Of a DNA stretch of 64,000 nucleotides, positions 25,134 through 32,691 are shown in pieces. The notes beneath the pieces are model-generated. The model did not search any database. It saw nothing but the letters and a program-made list of their open reading frames with translations, and was not told the origin of the DNA. A program made the position numbers and the translations under genes. This DNA comes from QHXN01 sp032162705 (lineage in GTDB: Bacteria > Acidobacteriota > Blastocatellia > Pyrinomonadales > Pyrinomonadaceae): positions 44,885-108,884 of the forward strand of contig JAVRON010000099.1 in assembly GCA_032162705.1 (NCBI GenBank), written 5' to 3'. The stretch's first letter is position 1; each line of letters opens with the position of its first letter.

Positions 25134-26345
25134 ATGTCCGAGCAGACGTTTGAGAGTTTTCGCCTGATGGTCGTAGCGGGCGAGGAGTCGGGCGACACGC
25201 ACGCGGCGGCGCTCGTCTGTGCGCTCCGTGAGCGAGCACCGGCGGCGCGCTTCGAGTTCTTCGGCTCGACCGGCGCGCGTATGCGCGAGGCGGGCGTCGA
25301 ATCGGTCGTGCGCGAGGACGACCTCGGCATCACGGGACTCATCGAGATCGCACGCGCGCTGCCGCGCTTCCTCTCGGCCTATCGCGCGCTCAAACACGCA
25401 GCGCTCGCACGCCGCCCCGACGCAGTGGTGCTCGTGGACTGGCCCGACTTCAACCTCGCGCTCGCTCGCTCGCTTCGACGCCGCGGTCTCAAGGTCATCT
25501 ACTACATCAGCCCGCAGCTCTGGGCCTGGCGCTCGCATCGCGTCCGGCAGGTACGCCGTGACGTAGATTTGATGCTCACGATTCTCCCCTTCGAGCGCGA
25601 CTGGTACGCCGGGCGTGGCGTCGCGCACGTCGAGTTCGTCGGCCACCCGCTCGCGGGTTCTGTCGTCCCGCGCTGGGGCCGCGCGGAGTTCTGTGCGCGT
25701 CACGACCTCGACCCCACCGCGCCGATCATCTCGCTGCTGCCCGGCAGCCGCCGCAAAGAGTTCGAGCGCCACATGCCGCTCATGCTCGACGCCGCCGCGC
25801 TCGTCTCTGAAAAACTTCCCGCCGCGCAGTTCGTCGTTGCACTCGCCGCGCGCCGCTCGACGGAAGAGGGCGCGCACGCCGTCGCCGCGCACGCGCAGGG
25901 GCCAAGGCTTGCGCCGCGCGTACGCTTCGTACACGAAGAGGCGCGCGAAGCGCTTGCGGCGGCGGACGCGGCGGCGGTCTGTAGTGGCACAGCCACGCTG
26001 GAAGCGGCACTTCTGAATACGCCGCTCGTCGTCGTCTACAAGGAGTCGGCGCTCAACTGGCACACGCTGGGCCGTCTCATAGAGGTCGAGCACTACGGCC
26101 TCATCAACCTCGTCGCAGGCCAGCGCGTCGCGCCAGAGCTGATGCAGGACGACTTCACAGGCGCTCATCTCGCGCGCGAACTCCTCTCGCTGCTCGACGC
26201 AGACCGCAACGCCGATGTGCGCGCGCAACTCAGAGCGACGACCGCTCGTCTCGGCGAAGGCGGCGCATCACTACGCGCGGCGGACGCCGTGCTCAAGGCT
26301 GTTCGTGGTTGGAGGAATCAGCACCGGGCGCGGATTAGTAAGTAG
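25134..26345 (+). CDS. lpxB: Lipid-A-disaccharide synthase
   Basis: A 403-residue GT19-family glycosyltransferase that joins UDP-diacylglucosamine and lipid X to make the lipid A disaccharide at the inner membrane. It shows VVAGEESGDTHAA at the start, the ITGLIEIARALPRF block, YYISPQLWAWRSHRV, EFVGHPL, LLPGSRRKE and CSGTATLEAAL. ATG 25134 is used; an in-frame TTG 18 bases earlier adds nothing. It lies convergent with lpxA-lpxD rather than in the usual lpxD-fabZ-lpxA-lpxB operon. Confidence 0.95.
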   Translation: MSEQTFESFRLMVVAGEESGDTHAAALVCALRERAPAARFEFFGSTGARMREAGVESVVREDDLGITGLIEIARALPRFLSAYRALKHAALARRPDAVVLVDWPDFNLALARSLRRRGLKVIYYISPQLWAWRSHRVRQVRRDVDLMLTILPFERDWYAGRGVAHVEFVGHPLAGSVVPRWGRAEFCARHDLDPTAPIISLLPGSRRKEFERHMPLMLDAAALVSEKLPAAQFVVALAARRSTEEGAHAVAAHAQGPRLAPRVRFVHEEAREALAAADAAAVCSGTATLEAALLNTPLVVVYKESALNWHTLGRLIEVEHYGLINLVAGQRVAPELMQDDFTGAHLARELLSLLDADRNADVRAQLRATTARLGEGGASLRAADAVLKAVRGWRNQHRARISK

Positions 26346-26681
26346 CTGAACGGTTTGAATGAGCGTCTGAACAGCTTGAATGACTAACTGAACAGCTTGA
26401 ATGAGTCCCTGAACGGCTTTATTGACAAGCTGAACGGTTTTAGTGAGTCTCTGAACGGCTTGAATGAGCGTCTGAACGGTTTGAGTGACTAACTGAACGG
26501 CTTTAACGGGACGGTTTCACCTTTGAGTGAACGACTTTCACGCTTGAGTGAACGACTGAACAGCTTTAACGGGAGAGTTTCACGCTTGAATGAACGACTG
26601 CAAGGCTTTAGTGAGTAACTTTTACCATTGAATGAGTAGCTGACAGGCTTGAGAAGTCCTCTTTCACGCTTGAGTGGGAGA
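26346..26681. repeat. 21-bp tandem repeat array, about 16 degenerate copies
   Basis: Units of 21 bp resembling CTGAACGGTTTGAATGAGCG begin at 26346 and recur without spacers to about 26681; a remnant continues to about 26690. All six frames are interrupted by stops. The array fills the spacer between the convergent lpxB and lpxD stops. Its period is three heptamers. Confidence 0.92.
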
Positions 26682-26725
26682 GTTTCAAGACCATCTAATC
26701 ATCTCACACGGTTTAGACCGACGAT

Positions 26726-27859
26726 CTATTCTTCCTTCGAGCCTAACCGCTCCGTGAGTTCCTTTACCTGTCGTTTCAACTCCGCGATCTCATCGCGCAT
26801 ACGCGGGAGACGGCCCCAGAGCGCGTTGAGGCGCTTGTACTCTTCGAGCGGCTGGATGGGCGTGCCCCACCAGACGCCGGGGCGCACGATCTTGCCCGGC
26901 AGCACGCCTGCCTGCGAGCCGATGATGGCCCCCGACTTCACGCGCGCATGATCTCCCATCCCCACCTGCCCACCGATGACCGCGTCCGACTCGATGACGG
27001 TGCTGCCCGAGATGCCCGTCTGCGCGGCGATGACGACGCGCTCGCCGATCTCGACGTTATGCCCGACCTGCACAAGATTATCGAGCTTCGACCCGCGCCC
27101 GATGCGCGTCGCGCCCAGCGCCCCGCGGTCGATGCAGGAGTTCGCGCCCACTTCAACATCATCGTCGATAAAGACGGTTCCGACCTGTGGGAACTTGTGA
27201 TAGACGCCTGCGTCGTCGCGCACGTAGCCGAACCCGTCCGCCCCGACGACGACTCCCGCGTGCAGCAACACGCGTTCGCCGAGCGTGACGCCGTCGTAGA
27301 GCACAACGTTCGGATGCAGAACGCAATCGCTGCCGACTGTAACTCGCTCGCCGATGCTCACGCCGTCGAGAATCTGCGTGCCGTCGCCGACCGTCGAGCC
27401 TTCGCCGACCGACGCCCACGCGCCGACATGGACGCCCTCGCCGAGCTGCGCGCTCGCTGCAACGCTTGCCGTCGTGTGAACCGAGTTTAGCGTCGTGTTA
27501 ACCGAGCTTGCCGTCGAGTGCATCGAGCTTGCCGTCGCGTGAACCGAAGCGCCGCGCCGAAGCGTTGGGTGTAAGACCTCTGCGACGAGCGCGAAGGCGA
27601 GTTTCGGGCGTGCCGCCTCGATGATGCTCCGCAAGCCTTCGAGCCGCCCGGCAGCGCCCTCGGGAACGATCACACACGACGCGCGACAGCCTCGCGCGGC
27701 TTCAAACAACTTCTCTTCCTCGACGAACGCCACATCGCCCTCGCCCGCCGTCTCGATTGAAGCCACACGCCGGACAATCGCGCCCACGTCACCGACCACA
27801 CGCCCGCCGACGAGCGCGGCCAGTTCGGCAGCGGTTCTTTCTTCCAACTCTCTGCTCAT
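26726..27859 (-). CDS. lpxD: UDP-3-O-acylglucosamine N-acyltransferase
   Basis: A 377-residue left-handed beta-helix acyltransferase that adds the second acyl chain in lipid A synthesis. N-terminal domain (residues 1-100) with RVASIETAGEGDVAFVE, then hexapeptide repeats, GADGFGYV with the uridine-binding region, the catalytic-His segment QVGHNVEIG, and a C-terminal coiled helix (LKRQVKELTERL). Residues 105-132 are an extra insertion of four heptapeptides (VHATASS type) at the domain junction, not in typical LpxD. Second gene of lpxA-lpxD. Confidence 0.95.
   Translation of the reverse strand: MSRELEERTAAELAALVGGRVVGDVGAIVRRVASIETAGEGDVAFVEEEKLFEAARGCRASCVIVPEGAAGRLEGLRSIIEAARPKLAFALVAEVLHPTLRRGASVHATASSMHSTASSVNTTLNSVHTTASVAASAQLGEGVHVGAWASVGEGSTVGDGTQILDGVSIGERVTVGSDCVLHPNVVLYDGVTLGERVLLHAGVVVGADGFGYVRDDAGVYHKFPQVGTVFIDDDVEVGANSCIDRGALGATRIGRGSKLDNLVQVGHNVEIGERVVIAAQTGISGSTVIESDAVIGGQVGMGDHARVKSGAIIGSQAGVLPGKIVRPGVWWGTPIQPLEEYKRLNALWGRLPRMRDEIAELKRQVKELTERLGSKEE
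27464..27547. repeat. 21-bp in-frame tandem repeat (4 copies) inside lpxD
   Basis: Units at 27464, 27485, 27506 and 27527, each 21 bp (GCTTGCCGTCGTGTGAACCG type). They encode the heptapeptides VHATASS, MHSTASS, VNTTLNS and VHTTASV between the N-terminal domain and the beta-helix. Confidence 0.93.
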
Positions 27860-27910
27860 AAAAAAGACTGGCTGTCGGCTCGAACAGAGACTTTAAGAAT
27901 CTATTCCAAA

Positions 27911-27999
27911 ATTGCCACAGAGACACGGAGAACAAGAATGAAAGGATGCTCAAAGAAATCTTTTCTGTTTGCTCTGTGGCTCTGTGGCTCTGTGGCTAA
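27911..27999. repeat. CACAGAG-family hairpin element between lpxA and lpxD
   Basis: GCCACAGAGACACGGAGAAC near 27914 faces three tandem 8-bp CTCTGTGG units ending at about 27999. Imperfect inverted repeat of the same family as elements at 38671, 45386 and 46486. Confidence 0.75.
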
Positions 28000-28062
28000 T
28001 TCTTAGGATTTGAAATGCTCTCTAAGTCAGCCGAAGTTGTTGAATCAACCAACGAGGTCGAA

Positions 28063-28884
28063 TCAGCCGGAGACTTTGAAGAGGAGTTCGCGCTCCGAAG
28101 CGACCGTCGTCTCGCGCTCCTCGCGCGCGAAGCCGCGTTGCGAGCCTCGTATGAAGGCGGCGAGATGCGCGACCGATTCGTCGTCGAGTTCTTCGAGCGC
28201 CGTCAAGGCCCGCGCGAGCGGCAGGCGCGTCCGGAATAGAAGCTGGTAGGCGCGCTTTAAGGCCGTACGTGCGGCGGGGCTGAAGCCGCCGCGGCGCAGT
28301 CCGATGGCGTTCAGGCCGCGCACGCGCGGCGGGTTGCCGTCGGTCGTAAAGAACGGCAGAACGTCCTGCACGATTTTGGACTTGCCGCCGACCATCGCAT
28401 AACGCCCGAAGCGCACGAACTGATGCGCGCCGACGTTCGACGACAAGAAAACGTGGTCTTCGACGAGGACATGTCCCGCGAGCGCCGCGCCGTTGGCGAA
28501 CGTGTTGTCGTCACCCACCTCGCAGTTGTGCGCGATGTGCGTGCCGACCATCAGAAAGTTGCGGCTCCCCACACGCGTCACACCGCCCTCGCCGCTCGCA
28601 CGATGTATCGTCACGTACTCGCGTACCAGATTGTCGTCGCCTACCAGCAGCGCGCTCGGCTCGCCCTTGAACTTCACGTCCTGCGGCTCGCCGCCCAAAG
28701 TTGCGTGCTCCGAGACGCGATTGCGCTCTCCCAAAGTCGTGAACCGCTTGACGACGGCGTGCGCTCCGATCTCGCAGCCCGCGCCGATCTTTACGTCATC
28801 CTCGACGACCGCATACGGGCCGACGCGCACGTCCGGCGCGAGGCTCGCACGCGGGCTGATGATGGCTGTCGGGTGTGCTTCCAT
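28063..28884 (-). CDS. lpxA: Acyl-ACP:UDP-N-acetylglucosamine O-acyltransferase
   Basis: A 273-residue left-handed beta-helix enzyme that starts lipid A synthesis by acylating UDP-GlcNAc. It begins HPTAIISPRASLAPDVRVGPYAVVEDDVKIGAG, with FTTLGERN, VREYVTIHR, the catalytic-His block VGTHIAHNCEVGDD and the GLRRGGF C-terminal region. Length fits the family plus a short acidic/basic tail. First gene of an lpxA-lpxD pair; the 203-base spacer to lpxD contains a hairpin element. Confidence 0.95.
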   Translation of the reverse strand: MEAHPTAIISPRASLAPDVRVGPYAVVEDDVKIGAGCEIGAHAVVKRFTTLGERNRVSEHATLGGEPQDVKFKGEPSALLVGDDNLVREYVTIHRASGEGGVTRVGSRNFLMVGTHIAHNCEVGDDNTFANGAALAGHVLVEDHVFLSSNVGAHQFVRFGRYAMVGGKSKIVQDVLPFFTTDGNPPRVRGLNAIGLRRGGFSPAARTALKRAYQLLFRTRLPLARALTALEELDDESVAHLAAFIRGSQRGFAREERETTVASERELLFKVSG

Positions 28885-28924
28885 AAGTCTTAACCGTGGC
28901 GGGATGGTACGACGGAGGGATAAT

Positions 28925-29008
28925 AAAAGGCAAAAGGCAAAGGTGCGGACACGTTGCGGCGCGAAGAATTTCTCTTCATTTTTGCCTTTTGCCTTTTGCC
29001 CTTTGCCT
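28925..29008. repeat. Heptamer hairpin element (AAAAGGC type)
   Basis: Left arm 28925-28943 consists of AAAAGGC units; right arm 28979-29008 of TTTTGCC units (three plus CTTTGCC). Pairing is good in more than one register. It lies between the divergent lpxA and radical SAM genes; the rest of this 322-base spacer holds the promoter and leader below. Confidence 0.85.
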
Positions 29009-29028
29009 TACCCGGCGGGGCTAACGTC

Positions 29029-29057
29029 TTGTGTTTGCACACAGATGCCTTTATCAT
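29029..29057 (+). promoter_or_regulatory. Possible sigma-70 promoter for the radical SAM gene
   Basis: TTGTGT (29029-29034) and TATCAT (29052-29057) are 17 bases apart, leaving an untranslated leader of about 140 bases before the TTG start at 29207. Confidence 0.45.
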
Positions 29058-29206
29058 GTCACGGTCATTTGGAAGCGCCCTCGTCGTCGTGTGTCTGGCA
29101 ACGTTTGGGCACTTCGATGCACTTATACAACGGGTCATTTGTTCGGGCGCGCGCCCCTTTTTGTTACAGACGCGCGCCGTCCTCTACGTTAAGGAGAGTA
29201 AGAGCC

Positions 29207-31180
29207 TTGTTCAGCGATAATTTCCGCCGCGGCGAGTCAGAGAAGAGCCGCTTCAGCGGCGTGAAGAGATCAAAGCTGGTTTCGAGTTTGTCGGACGTGG
29301 CGTGGAAGGCTTTCCAGTCCGTCAACCGTCGCCTGCCCGAAGGTGAGGCCGTGCGTCCGAGTTGGGCCCCGGGGCCCCTCCTGAAATCTTACGAGCGCAC
29401 CGCGCCGCCGCTCGGCTTCCCGCGCGAGACAGATTCGCTCTGCCCTCGCTGCGTCAAGGAAGTACGCACGGCCGTCATCTCGGGCGAGACGCCGATTGAG
29501 ACCTTAAAGGACGAGCATCCCGGCGAGATCAAGGCGCAGATTTTCGAGGAGGACGGCAAGGTCTACATGACGAAGACCTGCCCGAAGCATGGCGAGTTCA
29601 AAGACCTCATGGCGACCGACGCGCGCTTTCTCGAACGCATCGAGTCGCTCTTCTACGGGCGCGACTTCCGCTCGGCGGAAGACTCTCACGTCCATAAGCA
29701 CGGAACCTCGAACATCAAGTTTGGCCGCGGCGCTGTTCTGACCGTCGATCTGACGAACCGCTGCAACATGATGTGCAACCCCTGCTTCATGGACGCCAAT
29801 CAGGTCGGCTATGTCCACGAGCCGACGTTTGAGGATACCTGTGCGATCTTAGACCGCGCGGTCTCCTTCAAGCCCAAGCGCCAGATCATCATCCTCTTCT
29901 CGGGCGGCGAGCCTACTCTGTCGCCCTACTTCCTCGACGCCGTCGCCTACGCCAAGAAGGTCGGCTTCTATCGAATCTTAGCCGCCACGAACGGCATCCG
30001 CTATGCGGAAGACATCGAGTTCTGTCGTCAGGCGAAGGAGGCCGGGCAGCACGGCGTCTACTTGCAGTTCGACGGCGTGTCTGAAGAGAAGAACGCGCAC
30101 CGCGGCGTCGGCAATCTCTTCGACGTGAAGCTGCGCGCCATTGAGAATCTCGCCTCGGTCGGCATCAAGGTGACGCTCGTCACCACCATCGTCAACACCA
30201 TCAATAACGACGACATTGGCCGCATCGTCGAGTTCGCTGCGAAGAACATCGACAAGGTGCAGACCATCGCCTTCCAGCCCGTAAGTTTCACGGGCCGCGA
30301 CGAGGACGTGCCCGATGCCATCCGCGAGCAGCAGCGCTACACGCTCGCAGGCATGGCCGGAGACTTGGAGCAGCAACTCGGCGGGCGCATGAAGTCTCTG
30401 CGCGACTGGTTCCCGCTCTCCTCTTACTCGGCGTTCACTTCCGTGATGGACATGCTTCAGGGTGCGGACGCGCCGTGGGGATGGTCTTCGTGTAACTGTC
30501 ACCCGAACTGCGGCATCTTCACGCTCGCAGTCGTCAACCGGCAGACGGGCGACTTCAAGTCGCTCTTTGACTTCTTCGACTACGAGCAGTTCATGAAGGA
30601 CGTGTCGCTTATCACCGACACGGCGCGTGGGCGTAAGCTGACGATGGCGCAGCTCGCGATGGCGATCATGCGCAACTTCCAGCCGGAGCGCGCGCCAGAG
30701 GGCTTCCCCGTCTCGCAGATCATCAATCTCTTCAAGCCCTCTTCGACCAGCTCGAACTCTGACCGCAACGACCGCATGAAGACCGAGAAGTCGGACGACC
30801 CCTCGGACGTGTGGCGCGTCCTCTGCGTCGAGGGCATGTGGTTCCAGGACTTGTTCAACTACGACTTCCGCCGCACCGAGATGTGCGTCATCCCTTACGG
30901 CACGCAGGAGGGCGAGATTAGTTTCTGCGCCTACAACACCGGCGTCGGCTGGCGGCAGATCATCGAAGAGATGCACAAGACCGCGGGGCTAGCCGAGTGG
31001 TACAAGGAGCATGGCCGCCACGCCGTCTATGCCAAGGGCAAGGCAGTCCCCGGCATCCAGAAGGCTCGTACTTTAAGCCTGCCCATCGTGCAGGCCATCC
31101 TCGCCGTGGACGAAGACGAGTCCAACAAGACCGCGACGCCTTACATCGTCGAGACAGAGGAAGAGACGGCGGCAGTCTAA
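29207..31180 (+). CDS. Radical SAM protein resembling tetraether / membrane-spanning lipid synthase
   Basis: TTG 29207 is chosen because AAGGAGAG lies 8 bases upstream; the open frame upstream runs through a repeat and other genes. The 657-residue protein has an N-terminal zinc-like module (Cys79, Cys82, Cys125 in CPKHGEF), then the radical SAM CX3CX2C motif CNMMCNPC (Cys186, Cys190, Cys193), the SAM-binding FSGGEPT, and YLQFDG. This order matches the Tes family that couples archaeal lipid tails and the related bacterial membrane-spanning lipid synthases. Extra C-terminal cysteines (CNCHPNCGIF) may bind further clusters. Role in making membrane-spanning (iso-diabolic) lipids is inference. Confidence 0.75.
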   Translation: MFSDNFRRGESEKSRFSGVKRSKLVSSLSDVAWKAFQSVNRRLPEGEAVRPSWAPGPLLKSYERTAPPLGFPRETDSLCPRCVKEVRTAVISGETPIETLKDEHPGEIKAQIFEEDGKVYMTKTCPKHGEFKDLMATDARFLERIESLFYGRDFRSAEDSHVHKHGTSNIKFGRGAVLTVDLTNRCNMMCNPCFMDANQVGYVHEPTFEDTCAILDRAVSFKPKRQIIILFSGGEPTLSPYFLDAVAYAKKVGFYRILAATNGIRYAEDIEFCRQAKEAGQHGVYLQFDGVSEEKNAHRGVGNLFDVKLRAIENLASVGIKVTLVTTIVNTINNDDIGRIVEFAAKNIDKVQTIAFQPVSFTGRDEDVPDAIREQQRYTLAGMAGDLEQQLGGRMKSLRDWFPLSSYSAFTSVMDMLQGADAPWGWSSCNCHPNCGIFTLAVVNRQTGDFKSLFDFFDYEQFMKDVSLITDTARGRKLTMAQLAMAIMRNFQPERAPEGFPVSQIINLFKPSSTSSNSDRNDRMKTEKSDDPSDVWRVLCVEGMWFQDLFNYDFRRTEMCVIPYGTQEGEISFCAYNTGVGWRQIIEEMHKTAGLAEWYKEHGRHAVYAKGKAVPGIQKARTLSLPIVQAILAVDEDESNKTATPYIVETEEETAAV

Positions 31181-31187
31181 AAGTTAA

Positions 31188-31231
31188 CGTCCGCCCGTCG
31201 CTGCCGACTCAAGGGTCGCGATGGGCGGACG
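31188..31231 (+). terminator. Hairpin terminator after the radical SAM gene
   Basis: A 14-bp stem with one wobble (CGTCCGCCCGTCGC, 31188-31201, with 31218-31231) begins 8 bases after the stop codon. No strong T tract follows. Confidence 0.6.
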
Positions 31232-31310
31232 CATCCTCCCGCTTTAACAATCAGACTTTAATTTTCCGCAGTGTGCGAGTGAAGGCCCCCGACGAACGTT
31301 CGGGCGCGCT

Positions 31311-31643
31311 TCAGCGGCGCGGCGGGTCTGTCGAGTCATCGTTGGGGCGTGAGACGGGTTGCGGCAGTTGAATCTCGCGCAAGCTCGCGACGGTGTCGCG
31401 GATGCGGTTGGCGAGTTGCTCGATGGTCTCGACGCGGCGGCGGGCCGTGTGGCTTAGTTCCTCGCGCAGGAGGAGTTGAGCTTGGCCGATCAGTCCCGTC
31501 AGAGGATTGTTGATCTCGTGTCGCACGTGCGCGGCCAGTTCTGCGAACTCGGTCAGGCGTGCCTCACAGTCGGCGACGACGCGGCGCAGTTGCTCCTCTC
31601 GCCTCGCGGCCAACTCGGACTTACGCGCTTCGTTTTCGCTCAT
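31311..31643 (-). CDS. Stand-alone HisKA (histidine kinase dimerisation) domain protein
   Basis: ATG 31643 gives 110 residues; a longer frame to 31889 adds sequence without protein-like character that would run up to the tRNA gene. The protein has an N-terminal coiled coil (ARKSELAARREEQLRRVV) and an H-box HEINNPLTGLIGQAQLLL, the phospho-acceptor histidine of sensor kinases, followed by a second helix (RRRVETIEQLANRI). There is no ATP-binding HATPase domain. It may be phosphorylated in trans, act as a phosphotransfer or dimer partner, or be a truncated kinase. Confidence 0.65.
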   Translation of the reverse strand: MSENEARKSELAARREEQLRRVVADCEARLTEFAELAAHVRHEINNPLTGLIGQAQLLLREELSHTARRRVETIEQLANRIRDTVASLREIQLPQPVSRPNDDSTDPPRR

Positions 31644-31857
31644 TGCTTTACGGCTTCCCCCCGAAGCTACCCTGTGAGATGCAAAACACCTCTGAGGCCG
31701 TAGACGTTTCGCCGGACGTGCGGGACTTCCGTGTCCCACGCCGCATTTTGCGCCCCGCCGGTGTCCGAAGCAAGAGATGCGGGGGCCGTATGCGCCGTCG
31801 GGGGCGAGCGGAAACCCCTCACCTTCCGCGTACACACGAAGGCTCGCGCTTCGGCAT

Positions 31858-31886
31858 TTGACAACCGCCCGGCCCATCCGTAAATT
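31858..31886 (+). promoter_or_regulatory. Sigma-70 promoter for tRNA-Gln
   Basis: TTGACA (31858-31863) and TAAATT (31881-31886) are 17 bases apart; transcription would start about 6 bases before the mature tRNA. Confidence 0.8.
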
Positions 31887-31898
31887 CAATCACGCAGT

Positions 31899-31969
31899 TG
31901 GGAGGTCGTCCAATGGTAGGACTCCAGACTCTGGATCTGGCTATCGGGGTTCGAGTCCCTGCCTCCCAG
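31899..31969 (+). tRNA. tRNA-Gln (anticodon CUG)
   Basis: Acceptor arms TGGGAGG and CCTCCCA with discriminator G; anticodon stem CCAGA/TCTGG with loop CTCTGGA giving anticodon CTG; T arm GGGGTTCGAGTCCC. CCA is not encoded. It has its own promoter and terminator. Confidence 0.96.
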
Positions 31970-31970
31970 T

Positions 31971-32012
31971 AAAGAGAAAGGCCGGACTTAATCGTCCGGC
32001 CTTTCTCTTTTT
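31971..32012. terminator. Strong intrinsic terminator after tRNA-Gln
   Basis: A perfect 17-bp stem (AAAGAGAAAGGCCGGAC, 31971-31987, with 31994-32010), 6-base loop, then TTTTT. Confidence 0.95.
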
Positions 32013-32051
32013 GTCCCGGTGCGACTCGCGCCCTTCGCTCCGCCTTCGTTC

Positions 32052-32609
32052 TCAACGCTTCACGGCGTAGAAGAGTCTCGTCATCACGAAGCTCTGGCCG
32101 ACCTTCGGCGGGTCGAAGACGATGCCGAGGCCGAAGGTCGTGGTGCCCGCGTCCGTAGGGCTGTTACGTTCCGTCCGGTTGATGAAGACGCCCTCGAACT
32201 CTTCGGTAGCGCCGTCGTCATAGACTTTGGTTCCGGTCAACAGCGCGCCCGCGACCCTCGCGTCCCTGAGCGTGAATCTGCGTGGGCGTGCGAGGTCTGA
32301 GGTAGGCTCGCTGCCGGACGCGTCCGCGCGCCCGTCGGCCCTGACCGTGATTGTAAGAGCGCAGCCGAAGTCGGCCTCGTATGTGCCGGAGTAGCCACGC
32401 GCGTCCGCTTTGAACACGGGATCGCTCCGCACGTCCTTGAACTTCTCGACGCGGACGCCGCGTTTCTCTTTGACCTCGTGCTTGCTCTTGCTGAAAGAGG
32501 CCGCAAGCTCGCGCGCCCTGCTCTGTGGCTCAACCTGTCCGGCGAACGCGCCTGAGGTTGCGAGGCAGATACAGCCGAGCATCGTCGCCGCGGCTAAGAA
32601 TTTACGCAT
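32052..32609 (-). CDS. Secreted protein of unknown function
   Basis: A 185-residue protein with a clear signal peptide (MRKFLAAATMLGCICLATSGAFA) and a GGGAGGG ribosome-binding site. The mature part looks beta-rich (GYSGTYEADFGCALTITVRADG; FEGVFINRTERN; VMTRLFYAVKR), perhaps a small lipocalin-like or beta-sandwich fold. No family recognised. Confidence 0.65.
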   Translation of the reverse strand: MRKFLAAATMLGCICLATSGAFAGQVEPQSRARELAASFSKSKHEVKEKRGVRVEKFKDVRSDPVFKADARGYSGTYEADFGCALTITVRADGRADASGSEPTSDLARPRRFTLRDARVAGALLTGTKVYDDGATEEFEGVFINRTERNSPTDAGTTTFGLGIVFDPPKVGQSFVMTRLFYAVKR

Positions 32610-32691
32610 ATATCCCTCCCACCTGAAATTTCACCATCCGGACAGGAAACACCACCCGCGCGAATTTCGTGACAGGAAATTAACTTGAGCC

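Noticed and set aside
26346..26690. Possible CRISPR array between lpxB and lpxD
   Set aside because: The 21-bp units follow each other directly with no unique spacers and are degenerate, and no cas genes are present.
25134..28884. Standard lpxD-fabZ-lpxA-lpxB operon
   Set aside because: fabZ is absent, lpxA precedes lpxD, and lpxB is on the opposite strand.
28493..29206. Upstream extension of the radical SAM reading frame (895 residues in total)
   Set aside because: The extension runs antisense through lpxA and a heptamer hairpin and has no protein-like features; TTG 29207 has a good ribosome-binding site.
31644..31889. Longer start for the HisKA protein
   Set aside because: Adds 82 residues of non-conserved-looking sequence reaching to the tRNA-Gln promoter; start at 31643 precedes the coiled coil cleanly.
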